In this document: positions 30,551 to 42,432 of the stretch, piece after piece
Layout of the letters: every line of letters begins with the position of its first letter
How positions within the stretch are numbered: the first letter of the stretch is position 1
Position numbers and translations under genes: made by a program
The notes under the pieces: model-generated
What the model was told of the DNA's origin: nothing
Seen by the model: only the letters and a program-made list of their open reading frames with translations
The model's database searches: none
Source of the DNA: Rhexocercosporidium sp. MPI-PUGE-AT-0058
Lineage: Eukaryota; Ascomycota; Leotiomycetes; Helotiales
Length of the DNA stretch: 64,000 nucleotides
Assembly (NCBI GenBank): GCA_020746875.1
Contig: JAGTJL010000027.1
Coordinates: 463,501 to 527,500 of the forward strand
Direction: 5' to 3'

Positions 30551-31895
30551 TTACTGCTTAGCGTACTTCCTGAAGTAGCTAAAGTCATAAGGAATAAACT
30601 TGCCCTGCTCCTCCCGACCCACGTTCATCGCAGCAGTAGGATAGTACCAGCCGGGAGTAGTCCAGAACAGGAGGAAGAAGCCCACCCAAACGTAACCCAA
30701 CATTCTAGTCCACAGTCGAGGAGGATCCTTCAAGTCCCTTCCACTGATCAGGCGGTAGATAAGCTGCACGAAATCCTCGACCACGATTCCCGCGGCTTGG
30801 AAATAGAAGAACTTGAGAGCGCCTGATTTGTCCCAATCCATGCCGTTCGACCAGTCGGCAATAGCGTGCACTACTCCTGACATGAAAAACGTAACGAAGA
30901 CCTTAGAATACGTCGCTGGTGGGGAATATTTCTGGAAAACGAACCATTCGTCAACAAAGTAATTAGCAGGTGCTGCAAAGATCTTGCGAGTTGCTTGATG
31001 CCAAGCGTGTCTGTTGGAAGTCTGTTAGTGGTGAGCTGGAAAGCGGACTACTGATTGATGCTTACCCCCAGAATCCTCGCACGGTGTAGGCTTCAGACAT
31101 AGGTCCAAGAAGTGATTTGCAGTTTTCCACCTTATTGATCCTTAGAGTAACGCAAAGAATGTTGAGAACGGAACTTGTGCCCATCATCCACGAGCTCAGA
31201 AGCACCCAGAATCCACACGAAACTGCAATCCTGGTCACGGCTTCTTGGAGAGTGATATCCCGGAGACGCAGGAGGACCGAGACCTTCTCCTTAGCAAAGA
31301 TCTCTGCACCGTTGGGTGGAGGCGGCTGGCTCTCGATGAAGTCGATGACGAAGTAGCAGATGATAGCTGTTACTGCCGAACGAAGGACAAATGCTGCTGC
31401 TGAGGGGACGAAGCTTAGGTCGTTGTAGATGAAAGGAGGGACATTCTTGACTTCGAAAGGAGTTCCAGCATCTCTGAATGAGAAAATGCGCTGGAAGCCA
31501 AAGACGAGCCGCTCCAAAGCCGATCCAGTCTTCTTCTCAGCTTTCATCTCCCAGTCACGTGGGGTGCTGTCAGCAGCATCCTTTTTGGTCTTGGCGAGCT
31601 GCGACGCTGGGCCTCTGGCTTCGAAACTCCATCCGCTAAGGATAGCCATGGAGACATAAGACAGGAAGAAGCACCACATGAGCGAAGAGGATATCGCAGC
31701 GTACGGTAGGGGGATGTTCTTTCTGGCGTACATCAGGAAAGAGTACGAACAGGTGAATAGGACGGGCACGACGGCATGGCGGAGGAACGACGATGGCGCC
31801 GTGAACCCGATCACAGCAGCTGAGGCGAACAGCTGTGTCCCTGCAAAGATGATGGGGTCCAGACGCGGGTCCAGACTTGCTGAAATAATTGACAT
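30551..31895 (-). CDS. Wax-synthase-domain membrane O-acyltransferase
   Basis: Two exons, 31066-31895 and 30551-31010, joined across a 55-nt intron (GTAAGC donor, CCAACAG acceptor), encode 429 aa without breaks. The start MSIISASLDPRLDP at 31895 is preferred over an upstream in-frame ATG because it begins the conserved hydrophobic region. Several membrane segments are visible. The junction restores RGFWGHAWHQATRK, the wax-synthase/MBOAT signature, and FMSGVVHAIADW holds the candidate catalytic His. Such enzymes transfer acyl groups to alcohols or secondary metabolites in the endoplasmic reticulum. The substrate cannot be read from sequence. Its clean frame contrasts with the surrounding transposon debris. 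Confidence 0.85.
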
Positions 31896-32015
31896 CGTGG
31901 GCGGTCGAATGGTTGTTGTGTTGATGAAGTGAAGTTGAAGATGATAGAAAATTGGTCCAGAGGTTAATTTATGGCGGATAGGGGCGATTGCGATGCCCAC
32001 TCCACATATCTCCAT

Positions 32016-32709
32016 GCCCAGACGGCCAATCCCTACACGAATACTGTTTGGGTTTAGCCCCGTCCGAAAGGGGCGTCAAGCATCGAGATAGGCAGGTCTC
32101 AATAGTTTTCTTTCCACAGCCTCGGGATAAGGGATCTGAGGCTACATTATTGCCTCTGCATCTGCATTACAGTTGAATGTATTGAAGTCGCTATGATAGA
32201 GGCTTGAACGCGCCTTAAAATAGCGTGACGAGAGCCGGAAGTTTTCGACTCCCCTCATACCAGATTCCACTCCTGACAAGATTACACTAAAGGATGCTTA
32301 GATCGATGTCAAGGTCTTGGTCGCGGGCAAACCCCCATCCTCGGTTCAACTATTTCTCGGACGATTACATGCAGTCTCTCGGTCGTTTAACTCAGCAGTG
32401 AAATGTTGCTCGTTCTCCGAGACCGGTCAGGACAAGAGCTGACTCTTCAACTACGTCTGCATTGTCAGTAGCCTGTCACAAGGTCAGAACAGCCACATCG
32501 TCAGCAGTGGAACATCACTTTCCAAATGTGTTCTGCTAATGTTGGACTAGAACGAAGCCCGCGATGCTCTCCCTTACTCTTCGATCCAATCCGGTGGTTG
32601 GATCTTATCTTGGCTTGCAGGGCTTTCGCGCAACATGAGGTAATCGGACCCCTCGACGGCGATAAAACCTTCACCATGCCGCCGTTTTCTTTCGCCCTTC
32701 AACGGCACC
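32016..32709. other. Intergenic region with an LTR tip (32254-32278)
   Basis: Contains about 25 bp matching the inverted end of the local Gypsy LTR (CAGATTCCACTCCTGACA), and presumably the divergent promoters of the acyltransferase and the hypothetical gene. Frame 32526-32816 overlaps the next gene's start in another frame and is probably a shadow. Confidence 0.5.
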
Positions 32710-33647
32710 ATGTTAGAATTGAGGGATCGCATTGCGGCCATGGAGTCTGCGCTGCTGAACTCCCAGGAAACAGAGATACCAGGACCGGTGCGACAGAGTA
32801 TGGATCATCGATTTGACAAGACAGATCCCGAAGTCGAAGCTGCGCCAGCACCCACTCCAGCACAAGAGAAAGGCAATCCGTTCGAGACGGTAGACCAGGG
32901 GACTCCGTACTACGACAGTATCGCTGCGAAGTTTGGACTTGGGATTCTTGACAAGGAGAACTTCAACGAGTATATTGTATACAATGCCTTTGTGACGAAT
33001 CTGCGAATCTGCCCAGTACATCTGGGGGATGGCAAACAGTACTACGTCGAACACAGGTCATTTCTGCCGAATACACCAGGTGCGATACTGCGAGAGGGAA
33101 TTGATAAATCTGGGAAGAGTCTTGGGGCAGCACATCTCCCGTTGACGGGCCGGAATAGTATTGGTGTGGGGAATTTCGATTCGAGACCGCAGGATGTTGT
33201 GTGGGAGAGAATGGGGAACGCCGGATTCTGGACCCACATGAAATACGAATTTGAGCATGAAGTACATGGAGTCAGGAAAACCTTTCATTGGATAAGGACG
33301 AGGAATAATGTGTTGGATGACCAAGGGGACTTGGTGCTTGTTGAAGATAGAAAGGAGGATTTGATTTTGTGAGTGTTCACTGGTTACACCATCGACCCGC
33401 GCTAATTCATGTAGAGCGGAATATGTCGGCAAGGGATTGATGAAGTGGAAGAAGAGGGGAAGGCTAAGGATCAGGGTAGTGGATTTTGGAAATAGTTGGG
33501 AGTTGGTGGTATTGTTGAGTTGGGCATCAGTTATTGAGGTATGTTTCTTGACAACACTTGCAGAAGCATGTCTAACGCCAGCTCTAGCTTTCCAGACGTC
33601 GAGCAAGGCTTCGGAGATTCTCTCCCACTCATCTCATTGGCATATAA
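32710..33647 (+). CDS. Conserved hypothetical protein
   Basis: Three exons, 32710-33368, 33415-33538 and 33588-33647, with two short canonical introns (GTGAGT...GTAG and GTATGT...TCTAG) give 280 aa. The frame holds across both junctions. Residues about 95-230 are well structured: FVTNLRICPVHLGDG, HRSFLPNTPGAILREGIDKS, FWTHMKYEFEHEVHG, RKTFHWIRTRNN, DLVLVEDRKEDLILAEYVGKG. The end is Arg-rich (SRRRARLRR). The organisation reminds me of conserved fungal proteins with a tubby-like or LURP1-related fold, but I cannot name the family. No signal peptide or membrane segment. The start could also be the Met at codon 11. Confidence 0.6.
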
Positions 33648-33937
33648 GGCTCAGTAGATGGATATTGAAGGTCGTTTATGCCGCATTTCTAGCATTGGAC
33701 TGTGGTACAGAGGGTAATTTTAATATGTAATATTAAATCACTACATACATACTGCGTCTTCGGATATTTGGACTTAGTTCTTTCCTATGCTGGGAACATG
33801 AATCACAATACAAGGAAGTATTCTATAAGTATGGGTATCGCGTCACTGTGTAAGCTTGGCATCCTCTGTCACTCTTTGTTGACAGTTTTGAAGCATTTCA
33901 ATTTCTTGTCAGCCAGCCCTCCTATCGAGTATGATTA
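33648..33937. other. Stretch without recognised genes
   Basis: Non-coding sequence up to the left boundary of the TA-flanked inverted-end block. Nothing recognised. Confidence 0.4.
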
Positions 33938-34085
33938 ACGTCCCACCCCACCATTCCGCCACCCCTTTTGCACCAAAGCTCACTACTTTTAATAATTAAT
34001 ATTTCTATGATTTGTTAATAGAATAAGGTAAAACTAAAGATTAACAATATTTTTTATAAGGATATTCATTTTGTATTACGTTATA

Positions 34086-34287
34086 TGTCAGGAGTGGAAT
34101 CTAGTACAAGGAGGGTCGGGGGTTCTACGGAAGGTTTGCAGGCTTGGCACAGATCACGTGTTAATATCTTTATTTATTTACTTCGGATGAGAGTAGAGAG
34201 GATTTAGAAGGCTAGAGATCAGTCTGAATTACAGTCGATATACCCTGAACGTTTCGAATAGTAATTCCCTATCATTTGAACCTTACA
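34086..34287 (+). repeat. Solo LTR of the local Gypsy family
   Basis: Begins TGTCAGGAGTGG and ends GAACCTTACA. The flanking five bases do not match, so its target duplication is decayed or it arose by recombination. Confidence 0.85.
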
Positions 34288-34458
34288 AGTATTATGGCTT
34301 AGATTGCTGTCCTGCGACTTTTTTAAACTCTTTTTAGCGTGAAGGATTAGGCTACTTTTGGGCAGTAGAGTCGAAGTTCCTTACCCTAGCGAATATGGAG
34401 GCTCGAGAGAGCTTTTGCCTGACTTTGAAGTACGAGAAGGGTTAGAAGACTCTACAAT

Positions 34459-34665
34459 TGTAAGGTTTAAATGATAGGGAATTACTATTTGAAACGTTCA
34501 GGGTATGTCAACTGTAATTCAGACTGATCTCTAGCCTTCTAAATCCTCCCTACTCTCATCCGAAGTAAATAAATGAAGATCTTAACACGTGATCTGTGCC
34601 AAGCCTGCAAACCTTCCGTAGAACCCCCGACCCTCCTTATACTACAGTAGATTCCACTCCTGACA
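34459..34665 (-). repeat. Solo LTR, inverted, with ACAAT duplication
   Basis: Starts TGTAAGG and ends CTGACA (reverse orientation of the Gypsy LTR). Flanked by ACAAT at 34454-34458 and 34666-34670. Carries a small CAGTA insertion near its end. Confidence 0.9.
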
Positions 34666-35070
34666 ACAATATAAGAAGGTATTCTATTCGGACGCCTCGT
34701 ACTTTGTAGTCAATTAATAGAAGAAGTGTAAGGCCTGGCGCCGTCGAGGACGAGATAAAGAGACAGGGAAACTCTATCGAAATCGACTTAATAAGACACA
34801 AGAAGTTTAAGGTTAAGAAGGTCTCTACTACGATTGCGGCGATAGTTAGATAAAACTATAAATTGAAGCTTGCTTTCCTTCCTCGACATATTAATAGAGA
34901 CAGCTACGTAAAACACTTCTTAAAGCCAGTTGTTAAGCCGTTCTTTAATATTCAACGAAAGGAGGGTGTTTTTAAATGGATTTTCTAAGAAGATAACAAG
35001 GGAGCTCATAGTACTAAATCTATCTTAAATGCGCCAAACGACTTCAAAAACGAGTATAGGATTCGACAAT

Positions 35071-35259
35071 TGACGTACAAAAATGGAGCAGGCTTTTAGT
35101 GGTTCAAGAGCTCTACGATCAACGTGGAGAGCAAGGGTTCAAAAGATGTATTGAAGTGAGCGTTACCCTCTGTAAGAGAGGACTGTGACCCGAGTATATA
35201 TACACGTGAGTGCTTACGAGAGCATACACATGACCAGTAGACTGCGCTAGGGCGCGACA
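35071..35259 (-). repeat. Solo LTR of a second family (189 bp) with ACAAT duplication
   Basis: On the minus strand it begins TGTCGCGCCCTAGCGCAG and ends near GTACGTCA. Flanked by ACAAT at 35066-35070 and 35260-35264. A second copy is at 45941-46128 in the opposite orientation. The full-length parent element is not in the window. Confidence 0.85.
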
Positions 35260-35593
35260 ACAATTAAAGCCTCGCCACCTAACTAACTCTCCTAATCTCA
35301 ATCCTATTAAAGGAGTTCAGCGTATAATTAAGCAACGAGTTAAGAGAAGGAAAGCAAAGAATAAGCAAGAGTTGAGGCAATTTATTGAGGAAGAGTAGGA
35401 CAAATTAACGATTCAAAAGATAAATAATTTGATTATTACTATGGAAGATCGAGTAAATTAGTGTATTAAGCGCGAGGGAGATGTTACTGAGTACTAAATG
35501 TATATTATAAATTATTTGTTATTGAATACATCTTGTTTTGGTGCGCGGTGCAACCGGCTCTTCACCGGTCACGAAATTTTTCCGCCTCGATCT

Positions 35594-36040
35594 GTACGAG
35601 TAACGTGCATCCCTGCGTGCCGGAAAACCCTCCGTGTCGGAAAATCTAGCAGGTACTTTGACTTTAGGCATTATAAAGCCTACGTAAAATATAATAATTC
35701 TCTATAATGTTTTGGAAGTTATATTCTATGGCTATTTCAGACACCTTCAACCTCTTTTACAGGAAAACCATTATCATATCGTCGCCGCTACGGTTGATTT
35801 ACAAAGGGTCTCATTCTGTAGCGAAACGAATTTTCTCTTATGATCGCTTTATAATTTGGCTCTTAGTACTTTTAATACCTATAAAAGGATCTCATTGGAG
35901 CTCTTAGGCCCCCTAACCATATAGGAAGTCGTTGTCGGCCTTGCGGCTGCTGTGGCGTGGAAGTCTATGCACGATAGTCGCGCGATTCGGTACCTCGGAT
36001 CGGAGCGACTCGTCGACGATCTTGGTGGTGGACCCGCATA
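35594..36040 (+). repeat. Left long inverted repeat flanking the HET-NACHT-WD40 gene
   Basis: From TAACGTGCATCCCTGCGTG through GGTACTTTGACTT to CGGTACCTCGGATCGGAGCG and GACGATCTTGGTGG. The same order of blocks occurs, as reverse complement, at 41085-41520. Conservation is patchy: about 50 bp at each end is strong, with recognisable islands (TTTACAAAGGGTCTC versus TTTGCAAAGAGTCTC) between. Confidence 0.65.
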
Positions 36041-36376
36041 GTAACTTGTTGCCTGAGATTCAAGGCTACAAAATCGAAACTACAAAGATTGAAGGTAAAT
36101 TCAGAATCCTAGATTTCTGTTTATATCATCCACTCTCTATTCCTTCAGCTTTCTTTGCAGGGGCGAAAAAAATTAAGCCCAATCGATATTGACTTCGAAT
36201 ATGATATCCTATGGCTTCCAGAATGCCAGCCTAGGCGACTGCGCGGCTGCCCCTCAGCTGAGTCCGCCAGCCTCAACACGACGTTTTCTCCAATTTCACT
36301 CCGCATCTCTATTGATTCGACGGCTTAACAACTAACCGAAACCCTGCCCTACTGCGACCCTCGAACCTTACGAACA

Positions 36377-39300
36377 ATGCGTCTGCTACAGTCTGACAGC
36401 AATGGCAACCTCAGCCTGACCGAGTTCTTTGAAAGCGCCATACCCAACTATGCTATACTCTCACATAGATGGGGAACGGACGAGGTTACCTTCAAGGACC
36501 TGACAGATGGTACGAGCAAGAGTAAAGCTGGCGGCTATGGCAAGATACAGTTCTGCGGAGAACAGGCTAGGCGTGATGGCTTGGAATACTTCTGGGTGGA
36601 CACATGCTGCATCGACAAATCGAGCAGCACCGAGCTCTCAGAAGCTATCAACTCGATGTTTCGCTGGTATCAGAAAGCGACCAGATGCTACGTCTATCTA
36701 TCCGATGTTTCGATACGGAAGCGGAAAGCAAGCGATGGATCTGCCGAGTGTACTTGGGAATCTGCTTTTCGAGCAAGCAAATGGTTTACACGAGGCTGGA
36801 CCTTACAAGAACTCCTTGCTCCAAGCTCAGTTGAATTCTATTCCCGGGAAGGCAAGAGTCTAGGTAATAAGAGAACTCTAGAACAACAAATCCACGAGAT
36901 TACAGGAATCCCTGCCACGGCGCTTCGAGAAAACGCTCTCTCCCAATTCGACGTCGATGAACGATTCTCATGGGTAAAAAATCGACAAACCACACGTAGG
37001 GAAGACAAGGCATATTCGCTTTTTGGCATTTTTGATGTCCAGATGCCACTTCTCTATGGCGAAGGAGAAGTCAAGGCGTTTCAGCGGCTCCAGGAGGCCA
37101 TCGACAAACCTCTAAAGGGTAAGCGTAAACCTTTCTGTTCAGTAACTTCTCAAAAACTCGAAGTAACTGCTGACTAGTAATACAGAACAGAAACTCGTTC
37201 TTAGCAGACTACGATTCGCCGGTAATGCAACATTCGACTCCCACGATGAAGAACATAACGCCAGATGTTACCAAGGTACTCGAGTGGAACTACTTCGGCA
37301 CATAGAAACTTGGGCCGGCGATCTTCGCAGTGAATGCGTATTCTGGCTAAACGGTATGGCTGGCACTGGCAAGTCCACGATCTCGCGCACTATAGCCCAG
37401 AAACTTGACGATAAGGGTGATCTCGGCGCCAGTTTCTTTTTCAAAAGGGGCGAAGGTGACCGTGGCGACGCAGGAATGTTTATTGAAACGATTGTTATCC
37501 AGCTCGTCCAAAAACTACCCTCTTTGGCACGACACGTCCAAAAAGAGATCGAGGACGACCCAGGTATCTCGCGCAAAGCTTTGAAGCTCCAATTCGAAAC
37601 TCTCATCTTACAACCATTGCGCAAGATGTCCAAAGATCCGCAAAAATCTTCTAGGGCTATAATTGTCATCGATGCCCTTGATGAATGCGATCAGGAAGAG
37701 GATATCGGGATCATTATCCGCCTACTGCCACAAGTACAACGTATTGCCTCAGTACAAGTCAAGTTTTTTCTTACCAGCAGGCCAGAACTGCCTATCCGCC
37801 TCGGTTTCGCAGACATAAGCGGTGCATATGAAGGGCTAGCTCTCCATCAAATTGCCGAATCAATTATCAAAGAAGACATCTCTACCTTCTTGGAACACGA
37901 CCTAGCGACGATCCGACATGATTACAACAAATCAGTGCTAACGAACCGACAACTACCTGCCGACTGGCCTGGACAGCGGAACGTCCAAGTTCTAGTTGAA
38001 ATGGCGTCGCCCTTGTTCATTTTTGCTGCAACTGTCTGTCGGTTTATTCGTGACCGAAGATGCGGACGACCTAACGAGCAACTTGCTAAGGTTTTGAAGT
38101 ATCACACCCCAAGCCAAGCATCTAAGCTTGATGCGACATATCTCCCAGTCCTGAATCAGCTGTTATTCGGACTTACTACATTAGAAAAACGAAGCGTCTT
38201 GGAAATTTTCCAGCAAGTCATCGGCTCGATCATCATTCTGATCAGCCCTCTTTCCGCAAATTCCTTGGATCGACTACTTGGGATCGACGAAGGCACAGTC
38301 GAGAGTAGTACAGATCTTCTCCATTCGGTTCTAAGCATCCCCTCTTGTCATGATCACCCAGTGCGGCTTTTTCATCTGTCATTCCGGGATTTTCTGGTTG
38401 ACGATGAAAAATGCGAAACAAACCCTTTCTGGGTAGACGAGACGCAGGCTCACCAAAGAATGGCTGACCACTGTATCCGTCTCATGTTTAAAACTTTGAA
38501 GCAAGACCTCTGTGGTTTGAAAGGTCCTGGTGTGCTTGTAGCAGATGTCGAAAGAAGCCGGGTGGACAAGTGTATTTCCCCAGAGGTTCAATACGCATGC
38601 CTCTACTGGGTCCAGCATCTGCAAAACAGTGGTTCCCAGACCTACAATAGCAATGAAGCTTACCGGTTTTTACAGCCTCATTTACTGCACTGGCTTGAGG
38701 CACTTGGGTGGATGGGCAAGATTTCGGAAGGAATTCAAGCAATATTGTCCTTGGAGGCTCAAATTTCAGTAAGCGCTTTGCTTATTATTTAGAAATTTCT
38801 AACTTGTCCTTAGGCTAATATAAGCCCCGATTTGCATGCATTTATCTATGATACAAAGCGATTTGTGTTATATAATCGACTAGCGATTGAACAGGCACCC
38901 CTGCAACTATATTGCTCTGCTCTCGTCTTTACCCCAGGAAATAGTATTATTCGAAGGAACTTCGAGGGATATATTCCAGATTGGATTCAACTGAGACCAA
39001 AAGTGCAAGCACACTGGAGCGAGGCACTGCAGACGCTCGAGGGCCATTCGTCCTCGGTCTCTTCAGTCGCCTTCTCGCCTGACGGCAAGCAGGTAGTCTC
39101 TGGGTCTGGCGATAAGACAGTCCGGCTCTGGGATGCTATAACAGGAGCAGCTCTGCAGACGCTCGAAGGCCATTCGTCCTATATCTATTCAGTGGCCTTC
39201 TCGCCTAACGGCAAGCAGGTAGTCTCTGGGTCTGACGATAAGACAGTCCGGCTCTGGGATGCTATGACAGGAGCAGCTCTACAGACGCTTAAGGGCCATT

Positions 39301-40781
39301 CGTCCTCGGTCTCTTCAGTGGCCTTCTCGCCTGACGGCAAGCAGGTAGTCTCTGGGTCTGGCGATAACACAGTCCGGCTCTGGGATGCTGTGACAGGAGC
39401 AGCTCTGCAGACGCTTAAGGGCCATTCGTCCTCGGTCTCTTCAGTCGCCTTCTCGCCTGACGGCAAGCAGGTAGTCTCTGGGTCTGACGATAACATAGTC
39501 CGGCTCTGGGATGCTGTGACAGGAGCAGCTCTGCAGACGCTCGAGAGCCACTCTTATTATATTTATTCAGTAGCCTTCTCGCCTAACGGCAAGCAGGTAG
39601 TCTCTGGGTCTGGCGATAAGACAGTCCGGCTCTGGGATGTTGTGACAGGAGCAGCTCTGCAGACGCTCGAGGGCCATTCGTCCTCGGTCTCTTCAGTCGC
39701 CTTCTCGCCTGACGGCAAGCAAGTAGTCTCTGGGTCTGGCGATAAGACAGTCCGGCTCTGGGATATTGTGACAGGAGCAGCTCTGCAGGCGCTCGAGGGC
39801 CATTCGTCCTCGGTCTCTTCAGTGGCCTTCTCGCTTGACGGCAAGCAAGTAGTCTCTGGGTCTGACGATAACACAGTCCGGCTCTGGGATGCTGTGACAG
39901 GAGCAGCTCTGCAGGCGCTCGAGGGCCATTCGACTTATGTTTATTCAATGGCCTTCTCGCCTAACGGCAAGCAGGTCGTCTCTGGGTCTAGTAATAAGAC
40001 AGTCCGGCTCTGGGATGCTGTGACAGGAGCAGCTCTGCAGACGCTCGAAGGCCATTCGTCCTATGTCTATTCAGTGGCCTTCTCGCCTAACGGCAAGCAG
40101 GTAGTCTCTGGGTCTGACGATAAGACAGTCCGGCTCTGGGATGCTATGACAGGAGCAGCTCTACAGACGCTTAAGGGCCATTCGTCCTCGGTCTCTTCAG
40201 TGGCCTTCTCGCCTGACGGCAAGCAGGTAGTCTCTGGGTCTGGCGATAACACAGTCCGGCTCTGGGATGCTGTGACAGGAGCAGCTCTACAGACGCTCGA
40301 AGGCCATTCGGCCTATGTCTTTTCAGTGGCCTTTTCGCCTAACGGCAAGCAGGTAGTCTCTGGGTCTGGCGATAACACAGTCCGGCTCTGGGATGCTGTG
40401 ACAGGAGCAGCTCTGCAGACGCTCGAGGGCCATTCGTTCTATATCTATTCAGTGGCCTTCTCGCCTGACGGCAAGCAGGTCGTCTCTGGGTCTGGTAATA
40501 AGACAGTCCGGCTCTGGGATGCTATAACAGGAGCAGCTCTGCAGACGCTCGAGGGCCATTCGTCCTATGTCTCTTCAGTCGCCTTCTCGCCTGACGGCAA
40601 GCTGCTACCGTCTTGGAATATATCAAATTCTTGGATCGCAGAGGGCGCTATAAACATTCTCTGGCTGCCTTCTGATTATCGAGCTACTCGTATAGCTGTT
40701 TGGAAAGAAAATATTTCTTGGGCACAATCCTCAGGGAGAATTTCGTTCATTCGGTTTAGACAAGGGCCAAAACTTATATAG
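36377..40781 (+). CDS. HET-NACHT-WD40 protein, HET-E/HET-D-like
   Basis: Three exons, 36377-37118, 37186-38768 and 38814-40781, with canonical introns, join in frame to 1,430 aa. The HET domain (residues 1-250) shows YAILSHRWGTDEVTF, YFWVDTCCIDKSSSTE, RGWTLQELLAPSSVEFY and EDKAYSLFGIFDV. NACHT has Walker A WLNGMAGTGKST and Walker B AIIVIDALDECD. Then come 13 WD40 units of 42 residues (GHSSSVSSVAFSPDGKQVVSGSGDKTVRLWDA), the last incomplete, and a short tail. The order matches the Podospora HET-E/HET-D vegetative-incompatibility proteins, in which the WD40 face binds a partner (a glycolipid-transfer protein) and HET triggers cell death. No frame break despite RIP-like damage around it. The gene lies between long inverted repeats inside a transposon-bounded block. 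Confidence 0.9.
39020..40600 (+). repeat. 126-bp WD40-coding tandem repeat (13 units)
   Basis: Units of 126 bp with long identical stretches (TCTCGCCTGACGGCAAGCAG, GTCCGGCTCTGGGATGCT). Variation concentrates in the codons after GGCCATTCG and at the two residues after TCTGGGTCT. This is the pattern expected of concerted evolution with selection on surface residues. Confidence 0.9.
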
Positions 40782-41084
40782 TAGAATTGACTATAGTTCT
40801 ATTATATATCTCTTTTTTCTTTTCTCTGTGTTCTATGGAAGGTCCTAGGGGAGCTCGTTACTTTGTAGTAGGTAAACATTACCTCTTGGTTTCTAGTATT
40901 TTCTTATCACGTAGTACAAAATTAGGCAATTTCTCTTAGACCACGTAGCTGCTTATAGAAAATTCTAGAACAACTCTATACTTCACCTGAACTCTAGGAC
41001 CTATAGGACTCTAACCAAAAGGCGTTAGCTAATTTGCTAGTTCTAGGGACCAGTAGATCCATTTAAGGATTACCTAATTGTGGC

Positions 41085-41520
41085 ACGTGCGGTGCTTCTC
41101 CCCACCAAGATCGTCACTCGCTTCGATCCGAGGTACCGACCTAAGTGGCGATCTTATATAAATTTGCGCGCCATAGTCGCCATAAGGGTGTTAACGATCT
41201 CTCGTATAGTAGGGAGCCCTAAGAGCTCGGTCAAGACATTTTTATAAGTTTTAGGGACAGTACAAGCTCGGTGGTATAGCTGTGGCAGACGAAGTCTATT
41301 ACGCTATAAAAGGAGACTCTTTGCAAACCAGGCGTGAGAGCGACGACGTAAATGTTATTTTCAGTAGGAGGGTCTCAGTGTGTCCGGGAGTGATCACGGA
41401 ATATGCTTTTTACGAAAATATAGAATATTCCAAGATGTGTATAGATCTTAGTGTGCTTGAAGTCAAAGTACCTATTATTTTTTCCGGCACGTAGGGTTTT
41501 CCGGGACGCAGGGATGGACG
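41085..41520 (-). repeat. Right long inverted repeat flanking the HET-NACHT-WD40 gene
   Basis: Reverse complement of the 35594-36040 repeat. The inner part is CACCAAGATCGTC and CGATCCGAGGTACCGACC. The outer part is AAGTCAAAGTACCTATT and TTTCCGGCACGTAGGGTTTT. Two further copies of the outer tip motif (CGGCACGCAGGGAC, CAGCACGCAAGGATG) lie at about 42955 and 43045 in the same orientation. Confidence 0.65.
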
Positions 41521-42258
41521 TTATTCGGAAGGTTACGAAGGCTATAAGTTCTAAAACGTTGGAAAGTAGTTCCCTCGCCGGAGTTGATACTGCTAAAGAC
41601 AAACTACAGGAGATCCTACATCCCTTTAAAGCTTCTTTAAAGAACATAAAAACTACGACAGATGACTTTCGAACAGAAGTCATTTGAGAGCTTCGTCTGT
41701 TACGTTTCCCGCAAGTATTTTTTAGAGGACCTTGATCTTGAAGATATTTGGGAAATAGATGGTAAGAAGGAACGTGAAGTCATTGATCCTATGTCGTACT
41801 GGTATGACCTGCAAGCCACCTCGTCCCCTTCCTAGCACCCCTCACACACCAGCACGTCTTGTTAAAGTAAATCTTTTTGCACATAACTAATCCGACAGGG
41901 GGGCAGAAGGAGATTGTGACGATCGACTCACATGTTACAGCGCCAAGGAGATTTAGGGTTTTGGGCTAGGTTTCACTAAGGACCACATTCGGTGGGGTTT
42001 CGGAGGTGGTTCGCATATTTAAGGAGGTCTTCCCTCAGACTCCTTGAATTTTGTATCTTCTTTGTTTCCTCCGTACTAGACCTATAATACTATTGTTTGC
42101 CTCTCCCTCGTACTCCCATATACGAGCACCGCTTACTACGTGTTGCGTCGTTACAGAGATACGATCGATAGATATATGAGGTTAAAATAGACTGTACACA
42201 GGGTACTTTTTAAACAATAAGTCACTACCTAACGGCCCCGGGACTATGAATTCGTAAC
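41521..42258 (+). other. Unrecognised coding-like fragment and AT-rich sequence
   Basis: At 41511-41680 the plus frame reads DVIRKVTKAISSKTLESSS and KDKLQEILHPFKASLKN. A neighbouring frame (about 41687-41815) continues with YFLEDLDLEDIWEIDGKKE. These may be two exons of a lost gene. No family recognised. The rest looks non-coding. Confidence 0.3.
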
Positions 42259-42432
42259 TGTAAGGTCCATAAGGTAGAGTGCCACGACAGTTGTAATTCA
42301 AAACTGATCTCTAAGGAAGTAAGAGGGGACTAGGAGTGATTTCCCTCTAAGTACATGAGTCCCCAGCCTCCGCCAAGCCTCCGCACTAGGCCCGATTAAG
42401 CCGTAAGCCTACCCTCTATTCTGCTCCTGACA
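42259..42432 (-). repeat. Old, diverged solo LTR with GTAAC duplication
   Basis: Starts TGTAAGG and ends TGCTCCTGACA like the inverted Gypsy LTR, but the interior is diverged. GTAAC is present at 42254-42258 and 42433-42437. Confidence 0.75.

Larger units (their letters stand above)
34288..35490 (+). pseudogene. Tc1/mariner-like transposase, degraded and split by two solo LTRs
   Basis: After removing the LTRs at 34459-34665 and 35071-35259 a transposase reads in pieces: GYFWAVESKFL, VFYSDASYF, FLKPVVKPFFNIQ, an EDNKGAHST segment, then SPNLNPIKGVQRIIKQRVKRR and INNLIITMEDRVN. The Asp in YSDA, the Asp in EDN and the SPDLNPIE-like motif place it in the Tc1/mariner DDE class. Many in-frame TAA/TAG codons and AT enrichment point to RIP. 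Its own ends were not identified; they may be those at 33938 and 47546. Confidence 0.65.

Noticed and set aside
39185..40252. Minus-strand open frames in the WD40 region
   Set aside because: Antisense shadows of the 126-bp WD40 repeat.
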